Shown in pieces: positions 7,394-15,702 of a stretch of DNA of 64,000 nucleotides. The translations under genes and the position numbers were made by a program. The stretch is from Mesorhizobium norvegicum (GTDB taxonomy: Bacteria > Pseudomonadota > Alphaproteobacteria > Rhizobiales > Rhizobiaceae). The notes under the pieces are model-generated. The model saw only the letters and a program-made list of their open reading frames with translations. It searched no databases and was not told the origin of the DNA. How positions within the stretch are numbered: the stretch's first letter is position 1; each line of letters starts with the position of its first letter. The stretch lies in the NCBI RefSeq assembly GCF_004919685.1, contig NZ_SMYZ01000086.1, positions 1 to 64,000 of the forward strand, given 5' to 3'.

Positions 7394-8536
7394 TTGAACG
7401 AGATTCTTCACGCGCTTTTCAGCACAGAAGGCTTTGTCCTCGGCACGCTCGTGCCGTTCGTGTTTGTGCTGACCGTGGTCGTGTTCGTCCATGAAATGGG
7501 CCATTACCTTGTCGGGCGCTGGTGCGGCATCGGCGTCAAGGTGTTCTCGATAGGCTTCGGCCCGGAACTCTTCGGCTTCAACGACAGCCACGGCACGCGC
7601 TGGAAACTGTGCGCGATACCGCTTGGCGGCTACGTCAAATTCGTCGGCGACATGAACGCCACCTCGAGCCAGCCCACGTCGGCAGAGATCGAAACGCTGA
7701 CCGAGGCGGAGCGCAAGGTCGCCTTTCACACACAGCCGATCTGGAAGCGCGCGGCAACCGTGGTGGCCGGGCCGCTGTTCAATTTCCTGCTCACGATCGT
7801 CGTCTTTGCCGTGCTGTTCACCACCTATGGCCGTTATGTCGCGGAGCCCATGGTGGCCGAGGTGACCGCCGACAGCCCGGCGGCGAAGGCCGGCATCCTG
7901 CCCGGTGACCGATTCGTCAGCGTCGACGGCAACAAGGTCGAAACCTTTGGCGACGTTCAGCGCCTGGTCTCGGGCCGCGCCGACGACATCATCACCTTCG
8001 TCATGCTGCGCGACGGCAAGGAGGTCACGGTGACCGCGGCGCCGCGGCTGATGGAACAGGAAGACGCGCTCGGCAACAAGGTCAAGGTCGCCGTGATCGG
8101 TGTCGTCAACAACAAGGAACTCGGCCAGCCGCGGCTCATAACCTACACTCCGGTCGGAGCGGTTGCGGCGGCAGTCGAGGAAACCGGACACGTCATCCAG
8201 CGCACCGGCCAGTTCCTGCAGCGCTTTGTTGTTGGCCGCGAGGACAAATGTCAGTTGGGCGGCCCGGTGAAGATCGCCGACATGGCCGGCAAGGCGGCGA
8301 AACTGGGGTTCGAATGGCTCGTGCAACTGGTTGCGCTGCTGTCGGTTGGCATCGGGTTTCTGAACCTTTTGCCGATTCCCCCCCTCGACGGCGGCCATCT
8401 CTTGTTCTACGGGGTGGAGGCCGTCATCCGCCGTCCAGTGTCGGAACGGATGATGGAAATGGCCTATCGGGCCGGGTTGCTTCTGGTGCTGTGCTTCATG
8501 GGGTTCGTTTTTTGGAACGATCTGTTTGGGTGCTGA
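7394..8536 (+). CDS. rseP: Site-2 protease RseP, membrane zinc metalloprotease
   Basis: RseP cuts anti-sigma factors and leftover signal peptides inside the inner membrane. The 380-residue protein has the HEMGH zinc site at residues 33-37 in the first membrane helix, a central PDZ domain (about 130-220, with ADSPAAKAGILPGDRF) and the C-terminal metal-ligand motif LPIPPLDGGHLLFY. The start codon is TTG at 7394, preceded by GAGGG with 6-nt spacing. No ATG is better placed. Alphaproteobacterial homologues are also called MmpA. Confidence 0.92.
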   Translation: MNEILHALFSTEGFVLGTLVPFVFVLTVVVFVHEMGHYLVGRWCGIGVKVFSIGFGPELFGFNDSHGTRWKLCAIPLGGYVKFVGDMNATSSQPTSAEIETLTEAERKVAFHTQPIWKRAATVVAGPLFNFLLTIVVFAVLFTTYGRYVAEPMVAEVTADSPAAKAGILPGDRFVSVDGNKVETFGDVQRLVSGRADDIITFVMLRDGKEVTVTAAPRLMEQEDALGNKVKVAVIGVVNNKELGQPRLITYTPVGAVAAAVEETGHVIQRTGQFLQRFVVGREDKCQLGGPVKIADMAGKAAKLGFEWLVQLVALLSVGIGFLNLLPIPPLDGGHLLFYGVEAVIRRPVSERMMEMAYRAGLLLVLCFMGFVFWNDLFGC

Positions 8537-8656
8537 AATCATGAAGAAATTTGGCTTCTGCATGGACGATGTTGAGACGCCGTTTACCATGCACGGGGAT
8601 ATGAGTGACGCGAAAGCCACGCCGCAGGGTTAAGTAAATACAAATTAACCAGAAGC
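8537..8656 (+). other. rseP-bamA gap with a doubtful 30-codon ORF
   Basis: The gap of about 215 bp between rseP and bamA contains one ATG-started frame of 30 codons (8541-8633). It has no clear ribosome binding site and no recognisable product. The rest holds the bamA promoter. Nothing else was seen. Confidence 0.3.
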
Positions 8657-8685
8657 CTTGCGTGTAGGGAAAATCCGGTTAATAC
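8657..8685 (+). promoter_or_regulatory. Candidate bamA promoter
   Basis: CTTGCG (8657-8662) and TAATAC (8680-8685) are separated by 17 bases, about 70 bp upstream of the bamA start. This fits the rhizobial housekeeping consensus. It would give bamA and the lipid A genes a promoter independent of the upstream uppS-cdsA-rseP transcript. Confidence 0.45.
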
Positions 8686-8753
8686 GGTAGGGGAAATTAC
8701 CGCACGTCCGGTTTTCTCGCCGTGGGGACTACGAGAAAAGGTTATTAAGCCCG

Positions 8754-11126
8754 ATGAAGGCAGCATCCAAGTTTCTAAGCGCCGCGTCCGCGGTGACCCT
8801 GTCCGCGGCTCTGGTCGTGCCAGGCGCGCTCGCAGTGCAGTTCGTTGCCACATCGGCGGCCGAAGCCGCTGTCGTCAGCAGAGTCGAAGTGAGCGGCAAC
8901 CAGCGTATCGACGCTGATACCATCCGCAACTACATCACCATCAAGCCGGGCAAGGCCTTTTCCAGCTCCGATATCGACAGTGCGGTCAAGGCGCTGTTCG
9001 GCACGGGTCTGTTCTCGGATGTGCAGATCAACCAGGTCGGCTCGACGCTGGTGGTCAAGGTTGCCGAGTACCAGGTCGTCAACCAGGTGCTGTTCCAGAA
9101 CAACAAGAAGCTCAAGGACAATGCGCTTGCGGCTGCGGTGCAGTTGAAGCCGCGCGGGACGTTCTCGCAGGCGACGCTCGATGCCGACGTCGAATCGGTC
9201 AAGGCTGCCTACAAGCGTATCGGCCGCGACGATGTGACTGTGACCACGCAGGTCATGCAGCTTGGCGACAACCGCGTGAACGTGGTCTTCAACATTGCTG
9301 AAGGCGACCGCACACAGATCGCGGCGATCAATTTCGTCGGCAACAGCGCCTATTCCAGCCGCCGCCTGTCGGATATCATCAATACCAAGCGTTCGTCCTG
9401 GCTTTCCTTCGTCCTGCGTGACGACGTCTATGACGACGACAAGCTGCGCGCCGACCAGGAGCTGCTGCGCCGCTTCTATTACAATCACGGTTACGCCGAT
9501 TTCCAGGTCGTATCCGCTGTCGGCGAGCTCGACAGCGCGACGAACAAGTACACGGTCACCATCACCGTCCAGGAAGGCGACCGCTACACATTCGGTGACG
9601 TCAGCGTCGAAAGCACGATCCCGGAAGTCGACAGCAAGTCGCTGGAATCGGTGGTCGAGACCCAAAAGGGCGACGTCTACAACGCCAAGGACGTCGAGGA
9701 TTCCATCATCGCGCTGACCGAGAAGGTGGCCGGTTCCGGCTACGCTTTCGCGCAGGTGACGCCACGCGGCGACCGCAATTTCGAGAACCACACCATTTCT
9801 GTGGTCTACACGGTCGACCAGGGCACCAAGGCCTATATCGAGCGCATCGAAATCCGCGGCAACGACCGCACGCGTGACTATGTCATTCGCCGCGAGTTCG
9901 ACGTCAGCGAAGGCGACGCCTTCAATCAGGTGCTCATCCAGCGTGCGAAGAAGCGTCTGGAAAACCTCAATTACTTTGACAAAGTCGATATCTCGACGGT
10001 GCCGGGCTCGCAGCCCGACCAGGTCGTGCTGGTGGTCGACGTGGTCGAGAAGTCGACCGGTGAATTCTCCGTCGGCGCCGGTTATTCGACCGGTGGCGAC
10101 ACGGCCGGTCCGTCCGTCGAAGGATCGATCACCGAGCGCAACTTCCTCGGCCGTGGCCAGTTCATCAAGCTGTCGGCCGGCGGCGGCAAGAATTCGCGCG
10201 ACTACAGCCTGTCCTTCACCGAGCCCTATTTCCTCGGACGGCGCATCGCCGCCGGTTTCGACATCTACAAGCAGACGAGAACTTACGACAACTACGACAG
10301 CGATACCTTGGGCGCGACGGTGCGCTTCGGTCTGCCGATCACCAACAGCATCACGACGCAGCTGGCTTACAACATCTCGCAAGAGAAATATAAGCTGGAT
10401 GATGGTTGCGTGACCGGTGGAGTTTATGACCCTCTTAAGTGCGACGTCTCTGCGGCTATCCTGGACGGCATCGAACAAAGCCCGTGGATCAAGTCGTCGG
10501 TCAGCCTGGGGCTGGTCTACAACACCATCGATGACATGAAGAACCCGCATGAGGGTATCTACGCTAATACGACTGTGGAAGTGGCAGGCCTCGGCGGCGA
10601 CGCCAAGTTCGTCAAGGTCACGGGACGTGGCAGCATCTATCAGACGCTGTCGGAGCAGTACGATCTCGTTGGGCTCGTTTCGGCCGGCGCCGGTCATGTC
10701 GAGGGCTACGGCAGCGACGGCGACCTGCGCGTGTTCGATCACTTCCAGAGCACCGATCGCATGATCCGCGGTTTTGCTTATGGCGGTATCGGCCCGGTCG
10801 CGTCCGGCACCAGCGGCGACCATCTGGGTGGCACCACCTATTTCAACGCCTCTGCGGAAGCACAGTTCCCGCTGCCGGTCATTCCGGAGAGCTTCGGCCT
10901 GCGCGGCGCGGTCTTTGCTGACGCGGCGACGCTTTACGGCAGCAAGGTTGCCACCGGCTTGGTCAATCCGGACTCGACCGGCATGAAGCTTCGCGCCTCG
11001 GTCGGCCTCGGGCTGATGTGGGCCTCGCCGTTCGGCCCGATCCGTATCGACTATGCGATCCCGGTCAAAAAGGAAGCGTCCGACGACGTGCAGGAATTCA
11101 ACTTCGGCATATCGACCCGCTTCTGA
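8754..11126 (+). CDS. bamA: Outer membrane protein assembly factor BamA
   Basis: BamA is the essential Omp85 pore that folds beta-barrel proteins into the outer membrane. The 790-residue precursor has a signal peptide (cleavage near ...ATSAAEA-AV, about residue 38). Five POTRA repeats follow over about residues 40-390, then a 16-strand barrel domain (about 440-790). The protein ends in Phe (FNFGISTRF), the usual outer-membrane C-terminal signal. It keeps its conserved place between rseP and lpxD; the chaperone gene skp is not between them. Confidence 0.96.
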   Translation: MKAASKFLSAASAVTLSAALVVPGALAVQFVATSAAEAAVVSRVEVSGNQRIDADTIRNYITIKPGKAFSSSDIDSAVKALFGTGLFSDVQINQVGSTLVVKVAEYQVVNQVLFQNNKKLKDNALAAAVQLKPRGTFSQATLDADVESVKAAYKRIGRDDVTVTTQVMQLGDNRVNVVFNIAEGDRTQIAAINFVGNSAYSSRRLSDIINTKRSSWLSFVLRDDVYDDDKLRADQELLRRFYYNHGYADFQVVSAVGELDSATNKYTVTITVQEGDRYTFGDVSVESTIPEVDSKSLESVVETQKGDVYNAKDVEDSIIALTEKVAGSGYAFAQVTPRGDRNFENHTISVVYTVDQGTKAYIERIEIRGNDRTRDYVIRREFDVSEGDAFNQVLIQRAKKRLENLNYFDKVDISTVPGSQPDQVVLVVDVVEKSTGEFSVGAGYSTGGDTAGPSVEGSITERNFLGRGQFIKLSAGGGKNSRDYSLSFTEPYFLGRRIAAGFDIYKQTRTYDNYDSDTLGATVRFGLPITNSITTQLAYNISQEKYKLDDGCVTGGVYDPLKCDVSAAILDGIEQSPWIKSSVSLGLVYNTIDDMKNPHEGIYANTTVEVAGLGGDAKFVKVTGRGSIYQTLSEQYDLVGLVSAGAGHVEGYGSDGDLRVFDHFQSTDRMIRGFAYGGIGPVASGTSGDHLGGTTYFNASAEAQFPLPVIPESFGLRGAVFADAATLYGSKVATGLVNPDSTGMKLRASVGLGLMWASPFGPIRIDYAIPVKKEASDDVQEFNFGISTRF

Positions 11127-11201
11127 TCGGCGGTTAACGATGCTCCTGGGTCTTTCAGGCCCGGGAGAAATGTTCCGACCCAGCTGGATATAGCTTCTGG
11201 A

Positions 11202-12260
11202 ATGACCGATCCGGTGTTCTTCGCGCCATCACGCCGGTATACGGCGGGCGAAGTCGCGAATCTGACCGGCTCGGTGCTTGTCGATTCCGGCCACTCCGAT
11301 ATTTCGATAGAAGCGCTCGCGCCGGCCAGCGAAGGCGGCGAGAATGCACTCGTCTTTGTCGACGGCAGACGCAATTCCGCGCTGATGCCGTCGCTGCGGG
11401 CGGCCGCGGTTCTGTGCCCGGCGGAATTTGCCGGCAAGGCGCCAGCCGGCGTTGCCGTTCTGGTTCATCCGCGTCCGCAACAGGCCTTCGCGTTTGTCGG
11501 ACGCCTGCTGTTTCCAAGGGCGGCTACGCCAGGGCCGATGACCAGTGAAACCGGTGTCTCGCCGCATGCTCATGTCGATGCGACCGCGCATGTCGAATCC
11601 GGTGCCGTCATCGAGGCCGGCGCGGTCATCGGGCCGGGGGCTTCGATCGGCAGCGGTACCGTCATCGCGCCCAATGCGGTCATCGGACAATCCTGCCAGA
11701 TCGGCCGCGACGGCTATGTCGGCCCGGGCGCCAGCATCCAGTATGCCTTGATCGGCAACCGCGTCATCATCCATGGTGGCGCCAGGATCGGCCAGGATGG
11801 TTTTGGCTTCGTCGGCGGCGCCAAGGGGCCTGAACGCGTGCCGCAGATCGGCCGTGTCGTCATTCAGGACGACGTCGAGATCGGCTCCAACACCACGGTC
11901 GATCGCGGCGCCATGTCCGATACGATCATCGGCCAGGGCACCAAGATCGACAATCTCGTGCAGATCGCCCATAACGTCCGCATCGGCCGCAATTGCATAA
12001 TAGCCGGGCTTTCGGGTATTTCGGGTTCCGTGGTCGTGGGCGACAATGTCACCATGGGCGGCGGCGTCGGGCTTGCGGATCACCTGACCATCGGGGCAGG
12101 GGCCAAGCTTGCCGCCAGAAGTGGATTTATGAGCAATGTCCCTGCAGGCGAGATCTGGGGCGGTTATCCGGCACAGCCGATGGCGGAAGCCATGCGGGAG
12201 ATAGCCATGCTGCGCAGGCTCGCCAGGACCCGCAAACAGGGCGAGGGAGGCAATGGCTGA
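11202..12260 (+). CDS. lpxD: UDP-3-O-acylglucosamine N-acyltransferase
   Basis: LpxD adds the second, N-linked hydroxy-acyl chain in lipid A synthesis. It has an N-terminal uridine-binding domain (about residues 1-105) followed by a left-handed beta helix of hexapeptide repeats (for example VIGPGASIGSGTVIAPNAVI). The conserved IHGGARIGQDGFGF segment contains the catalytic-site region. At 352 residues it has family length. Its last 8 bases overlap fabZ. Confidence 0.95.
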   Translation: MTDPVFFAPSRRYTAGEVANLTGSVLVDSGHSDISIEALAPASEGGENALVFVDGRRNSALMPSLRAAAVLCPAEFAGKAPAGVAVLVHPRPQQAFAFVGRLLFPRAATPGPMTSETGVSPHAHVDATAHVESGAVIEAGAVIGPGASIGSGTVIAPNAVIGQSCQIGRDGYVGPGASIQYALIGNRVIIHGGARIGQDGFGFVGGAKGPERVPQIGRVVIQDDVEIGSNTTVDRGAMSDTIIGQGTKIDNLVQIAHNVRIGRNCIIAGLSGISGSVVVGDNVTMGGGVGLADHLTIGAGAKLAARSGFMSNVPAGEIWGGYPAQPMAEAMREIAMLRRLARTRKQGEGGNG

Positions 12261-12720
12261 CATGATCGCGTCGACGACGCTGGAAGCGGTCGACATTATG
12301 GGGCTGATGAAGCTTCTGCCGCACCGCTATCCGTTCCTGATGATCGATCGCATCGTCGACATCGATGGCGACGAGTCCGCCGTCGGCATCAAGAACGTGA
12401 CCATAAACGAGCCGCATTTTCAGGGCCATTTCCCCGAGCAGCCGGTCATGCCCGGTGTGCTCATCGTCGAGGCAATGGCGCAGACCGCCGGCGCCATCTG
12501 CATCCGCAGCCTAGGCACTGAAAAACCGTCGCTGGTCTATTTCCTGACCATCGACAACGCCAAATTCCGCAAACCGGTCGTTCCCGGCGACCAGTTGAAG
12601 ATCTATGTCAAGAAAATCAAGAAACGCGGCAACCTGCTCAAATTCGCTTGTGAAGCCATGGTCGACGGCGCCAAGGCGGCCGAGGCCGAGATTTCAGCCA
12701 TGATGGTCACCAGCGACTGA
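12253..12720 (+). CDS. fabZ: 3-hydroxyacyl-[acyl-carrier-protein] dehydratase FabZ
   Basis: FabZ dehydrates 3-hydroxyacyl-ACP in fatty acid synthesis and so competes with lipid A synthesis for hydroxyacyl-ACP. The hot-dog-fold protein (155 residues) has the catalytic His in LLPHRYPFLMIDRI and the catalytic Glu in PGVLIVEAMAQ, plus the HFPEQPVMPG motif. It overlaps lpxD by 8 bases and precedes lpxA by 7, so these genes are very likely co-translated. Confidence 0.96.
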   Translation: MADMIASTTLEAVDIMGLMKLLPHRYPFLMIDRIVDIDGDESAVGIKNVTINEPHFQGHFPEQPVMPGVLIVEAMAQTAGAICIRSLGTEKPSLVYFLTIDNAKFRKPVVPGDQLKIYVKKIKKRGNLLKFACEAMVDGAKAAEAEISAMMVTSD

Positions 12721-12727
12721 CGATCGA

Positions 12728-13567
12728 ATGCTTATGAAAATCAAGACATCCATCCATGCTTCCTCCGTTGTGGAGGAAGGCGCCCAAATCGGCCAAGGTG
12801 TGCGCATCGGGCCGTTCTGCCACGTCGGCGCCGATGCGGTGATCGGCGACGACGTCGAACTGGTCAGTCATGTCTCGGTGATGGGCGCGACATCAATCGG
12901 TGCCTCGACCAAGGTCTACCCGATGGCGACGTTGGGCGCACCGCCGCAGAACACCAAGCACAAGGGCGGCCGCACCACCCTGGTCATCGGCAAGAACTGC
13001 ACGATCCGCGAAGGCGTGACCATGCATCTCGGTACCGATTCCAGCCGCGGCGAGACGACGGTCGGCGACAATGGCAATTTCCTTGCCTACGCCCACATCG
13101 CCCATGATTGCGTCGTCGGCAACAACGCCACGTTCGCCAATGGCGCGACACTGGGCGGCCACTGCGAGGTCGGCAACAACGTCTATATCGGCGGCCTGAC
13201 CGCTGTGCATCAGTTTGTCCGCATCGGCGATAACGCCTTTCTGGGCGGCTGCTCGGCGATCGTCGGCGATGTCATTCCCTATGCCATAGCGGTCGGCAAC
13301 CGCGCCAGTCTGCGCGGCCTCAACATTATCGGCCTGAAGCGCTCCGGCCTGCCGAGGTCCGAAATCCTTGTGCTGCGCAAGGCTTACAGGATGATCTTCG
13401 ATCGTTCCCGCACCGTTGGCGAGAACATCGAATTCGCCAAGGCGGAGTTCGCGTCGTCGCCGACCGCCATGAAGATCATCGATTTCATCACCAGTCGCGG
13501 CAAGCGGCACTATGCTGTGCCGTCGCTCAAGGGCGGCGATGGCGACGATGTCGATGACGAAGACTGA
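12728..13567 (+). CDS. lpxA: UDP-N-acetylglucosamine O-acyltransferase
   Basis: LpxA catalyses the first step of lipid A synthesis, transferring a 3-hydroxyacyl chain to UDP-GlcNAc. The 279-residue protein has an N-terminal left-handed beta helix of hexapeptide repeats and a C-terminal helical domain. The catalytic-His region AYAHIAHDCVVGNNATFANG is present. The start at 12728 is used; an ATG at 12734 is possible. It overlaps lpxI by about 20 bases. Confidence 0.95.
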   Translation: MLMKIKTSIHASSVVEEGAQIGQGVRIGPFCHVGADAVIGDDVELVSHVSVMGATSIGASTKVYPMATLGAPPQNTKHKGGRTTLVIGKNCTIREGVTMHLGTDSSRGETTVGDNGNFLAYAHIAHDCVVGNNATFANGATLGGHCEVGNNVYIGGLTAVHQFVRIGDNAFLGGCSAIVGDVIPYAIAVGNRASLRGLNIIGLKRSGLPRSEILVLRKAYRMIFDRSRTVGENIEFAKAEFASSPTAMKIIDFITSRGKRHYAVPSLKGGDGDDVDDED

Positions 13568-14456
13568 GGCAGCGGCGGCGCGTCTTGATCTCTCGCCGGG
13601 CTCCAAAGTCGGCATCATCGCCGGCGGCGGCAGTCTGCCGGTCGAAGTCGCGGCCGGTTCGACCGAACAAGGTTATCCACCCTTCGTCATTCTGATGGAA
13701 GGCGAGGCCGACCGGATGGCGGAGCTCTCCCGATATGAGCATGAGAGCCTCGCCCTGGAAGGTATCGGCTCGCTGATACCGTTGCTGAGGCAGCACCGGA
13801 TCACCCATCTGGTGCTTGCCGGCGAGATCAAGCGCCGGCCAAGACTGACACAGCTGCGTCCAAGTCTCAGCCTGCTCGCAGTGATACCGGTTGTTGTCGC
13901 GGCGCTGGCGCGTGGCGATGATGGCCTGCTGAAGGTCCTGGCACGGGGCCTTGAAGCGCGCGGAATAAAGGTTGTCGGGGCGCATGAAATCGTGCCTAAC
14001 CTTGTCGCCGCCGAAGGTGTCCTGACCAAAGCCATCCCGCGGAAATCGGACTGGCGCGACATCGAAGCAGGCCTTGCAGCGGCAAAGGCCATCGGGGCGC
14101 TGGATATCGGCCAGGCGGCGATCGCGGTCGGCGGTCGAACGATCGCGCTGGAAGGCATCGAGGGAACAGCCGGATTGCTCGACCGTGCGAAGCTGTTGCG
14201 TGGCCACGGCCGTATTGCGGGCAAGACCCGCGGCGTGCTGGTCAAGTGTGCCAAGCCTGGTCAGGAACTGCGCGCGGATCTTCCTTCCATCGGCCCGCAA
14301 ACGGTCGAAGCCGCGCATGCGGCCGGGCTTGCCGGTATTGCCGTGGAGGCGGGACGTTCGCTGGTTCTGGAAGGCCCCGAAACCATCGCACGCGCCAACG
14401 CACTCGGTCTGTTCGTGATTGGCCTGCCTGCCGCGACGGAGCCGCACAATGGCTGA
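13548..14456 (+). CDS. lpxI: UDP-2,3-diacylglucosamine pyrophosphatase LpxI (DUF1009)
   Basis: LpxI hydrolyses UDP-2,3-diacylglucosamine to lipid X and UMP, replacing LpxH in most alphaproteobacteria. The N-terminal domain begins KVGIIAGGGSLPVEVA and the C-terminal DUF1009 domain carries the conserved IAVGGRTIALEGIEGTAGLL region. Three clustered starts (13539, 13548, 13554) are possible; 13548 gives 302 residues and overlaps lpxA by 20 bases. Its end overlaps the lpxB start by 8 bases. Confidence 0.92.
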   Translation: MSMTKTEAAAARLDLSPGSKVGIIAGGGSLPVEVAAGSTEQGYPPFVILMEGEADRMAELSRYEHESLALEGIGSLIPLLRQHRITHLVLAGEIKRRPRLTQLRPSLSLLAVIPVVVAALARGDDGLLKVLARGLEARGIKVVGAHEIVPNLVAAEGVLTKAIPRKSDWRDIEAGLAAAKAIGALDIGQAAIAVGGRTIALEGIEGTAGLLDRAKLLRGHGRIAGKTRGVLVKCAKPGQELRADLPSIGPQTVEAAHAAGLAGIAVEAGRSLVLEGPETIARANALGLFVIGLPAATEPHNG

Positions 14457-15627
14457 CAGGGCCTTGAAGATCGCGATCGCTGCCGGAGAAGAGTCCGGCG
14501 ATCTGCTCGGCGCCGACATCGTGCGTTCGCTCAAGCAGGCTACCGGGCGCGAGGTGCAACTCGTCGGCCTCGGCGGCCGCCATTTGCAGGCGCTGGGACT
14601 GGCATCGCCATTCGATGCCGGCGAGATCGCCCTCATGGGGTTCAGCGCCATCCTGCGCGACCTGCCGCGCCTGATGCGGCGGATCAGTCAGCTGGCCAGG
14701 ACCGTTGCGGACGAAAAGCCGGACTGCCTCGTCACCATCGACAGTCCGGACTTTTCGTTGCGCGTCGCCAAGAAGGTGCGGGCGGCCAATCCGTCGATCC
14801 CGATCATCCATTATGTCTGCCCGAGCGTCTGGGCGTGGCGGCCGGGTAGGGCAGTGGCGATGAAACCTTATGTCGACCATATCCTCTGCATCCTGCCGTT
14901 CGAGGTGAAGGAGCTCGAGCGGCTGGGCGGCCCACCGGGCACCTATGTCGGGCATCGCCTGACGCATGATGCGGGCGTGCTCGCCGCGGCCAAGGCGCAG
15001 GACCTGCCGCGCGATCTTGCTGCGGACCGTGTGAAGACCCTGCTTGTCCTGCCCGGATCGCGGCGCGGTGAGGTGCGGCGCCTGCTCGACCCGTTCGGCG
15101 AGACAGTGTCGATGCTGCGCGCGCGCGGGCATCGCCTGCGATTGCTGCTGCCGACGGTTCCGCATGTCGCCGACCTGGTCAAATCCTCGGTCAACCGCTG
15201 GGATGAGAAGCCTGAGATCATCGTCGATCCCCAGCGCAAATGGCAGGCCTTCGGCAAGGCCGATGCCGCACTGATCGCGTCCGGGACCGTATCCCTGGAG
15301 CTGGCGCTGGCGGGTGTGCCTATGATTTCTTGCTACCGGCTCGACCCGGTCGCGCGCGTCGTAGCGCCGTATCTGGTTTCTGTCTGGTCGGCACTGCTGC
15401 CCAACCTGATCTCGGATCGAGCGTTGATCCCGGAATTCTACGATGAGTACGTCAAGCCGAACAATCTGGCCCGCCAACTGGAAGCCTTGTTCGCCGACAG
15501 CGGCATGCGCGCCTGGCAAAAGCAAGGCTTTGCCGACATCACGCGGCGCATGGCGACCGAAAAGCCATCTGGAGAGATCGCCGCGCAGGTGGTCATGCGG
15601 TATATCAAGAGAGCGAATAGCGAATAG
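14449..15627 (+). CDS. lpxB: Lipid-A-disaccharide synthase
   Basis: LpxB is a GT19 glycosyltransferase that joins UDP-diacylglucosamine and lipid X to form the lipid A disaccharide at the inner membrane face. The N-terminus (IAIAAGEESGDLLGA) and the GSRRGEVRRLL and ALIASGTVSLELALAGVPM blocks of the GT-B fold are present. The start at 14449 is fixed by the 8-base overlap with lpxI and gives 392 residues. It is the last gene of the lpxD-fabZ-lpxA-lpxI-lpxB run and converges on gltA. Confidence 0.95.
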   Translation: MADRALKIAIAAGEESGDLLGADIVRSLKQATGREVQLVGLGGRHLQALGLASPFDAGEIALMGFSAILRDLPRLMRRISQLARTVADEKPDCLVTIDSPDFSLRVAKKVRAANPSIPIIHYVCPSVWAWRPGRAVAMKPYVDHILCILPFEVKELERLGGPPGTYVGHRLTHDAGVLAAAKAQDLPRDLAADRVKTLLVLPGSRRGEVRRLLDPFGETVSMLRARGHRLRLLLPTVPHVADLVKSSVNRWDEKPEIIVDPQRKWQAFGKADAALIASGTVSLELALAGVPMISCYRLDPVARVVAPYLVSVWSALLPNLISDRALIPEFYDEYVKPNNLARQLEALFADSGMRAWQKQGFADITRRMATEKPSGEIAAQVVMRYIKRANSE

Positions 15628-15677
15628 GAAGAAGGCGGTTCTCACCGCTTCGGTCTATACAAAACTCCCTATTCGCT
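15619..15677. terminator. Inverted-repeat region between convergent lpxB and gltA
   Basis: AGCGAATAGG (15619-15628) pairs perfectly with CCTATTCGCT (15668-15677), and an imperfect inner stem (GAAGGCGGT / ACCGCTTC) lies between them. The region starts inside the lpxB stop and ends 26 bp before the gltA stop. The repeated GCGAATA and CTATTC units suggest a rhizobial intergenic repeat that could act as a two-way terminator. Confidence 0.45.
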
Positions 15678-15702
15678 ACTGGCTATTCCCTACTCGCTCT
15701 CA

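Noticed and set aside
8541..8633. 30-codon frame between rseP and bamA
   Set aside because: It is too short, lacks a ribosome binding site and ends ahead of the bamA promoter; listed only as content of the gap.
8775..10823. Minus-strand open frame of 682 codons over bamA
   Set aside because: The composition is a mirror of bamA codons (Asp, Val and Arg rich), with no ribosome binding site and no domain.
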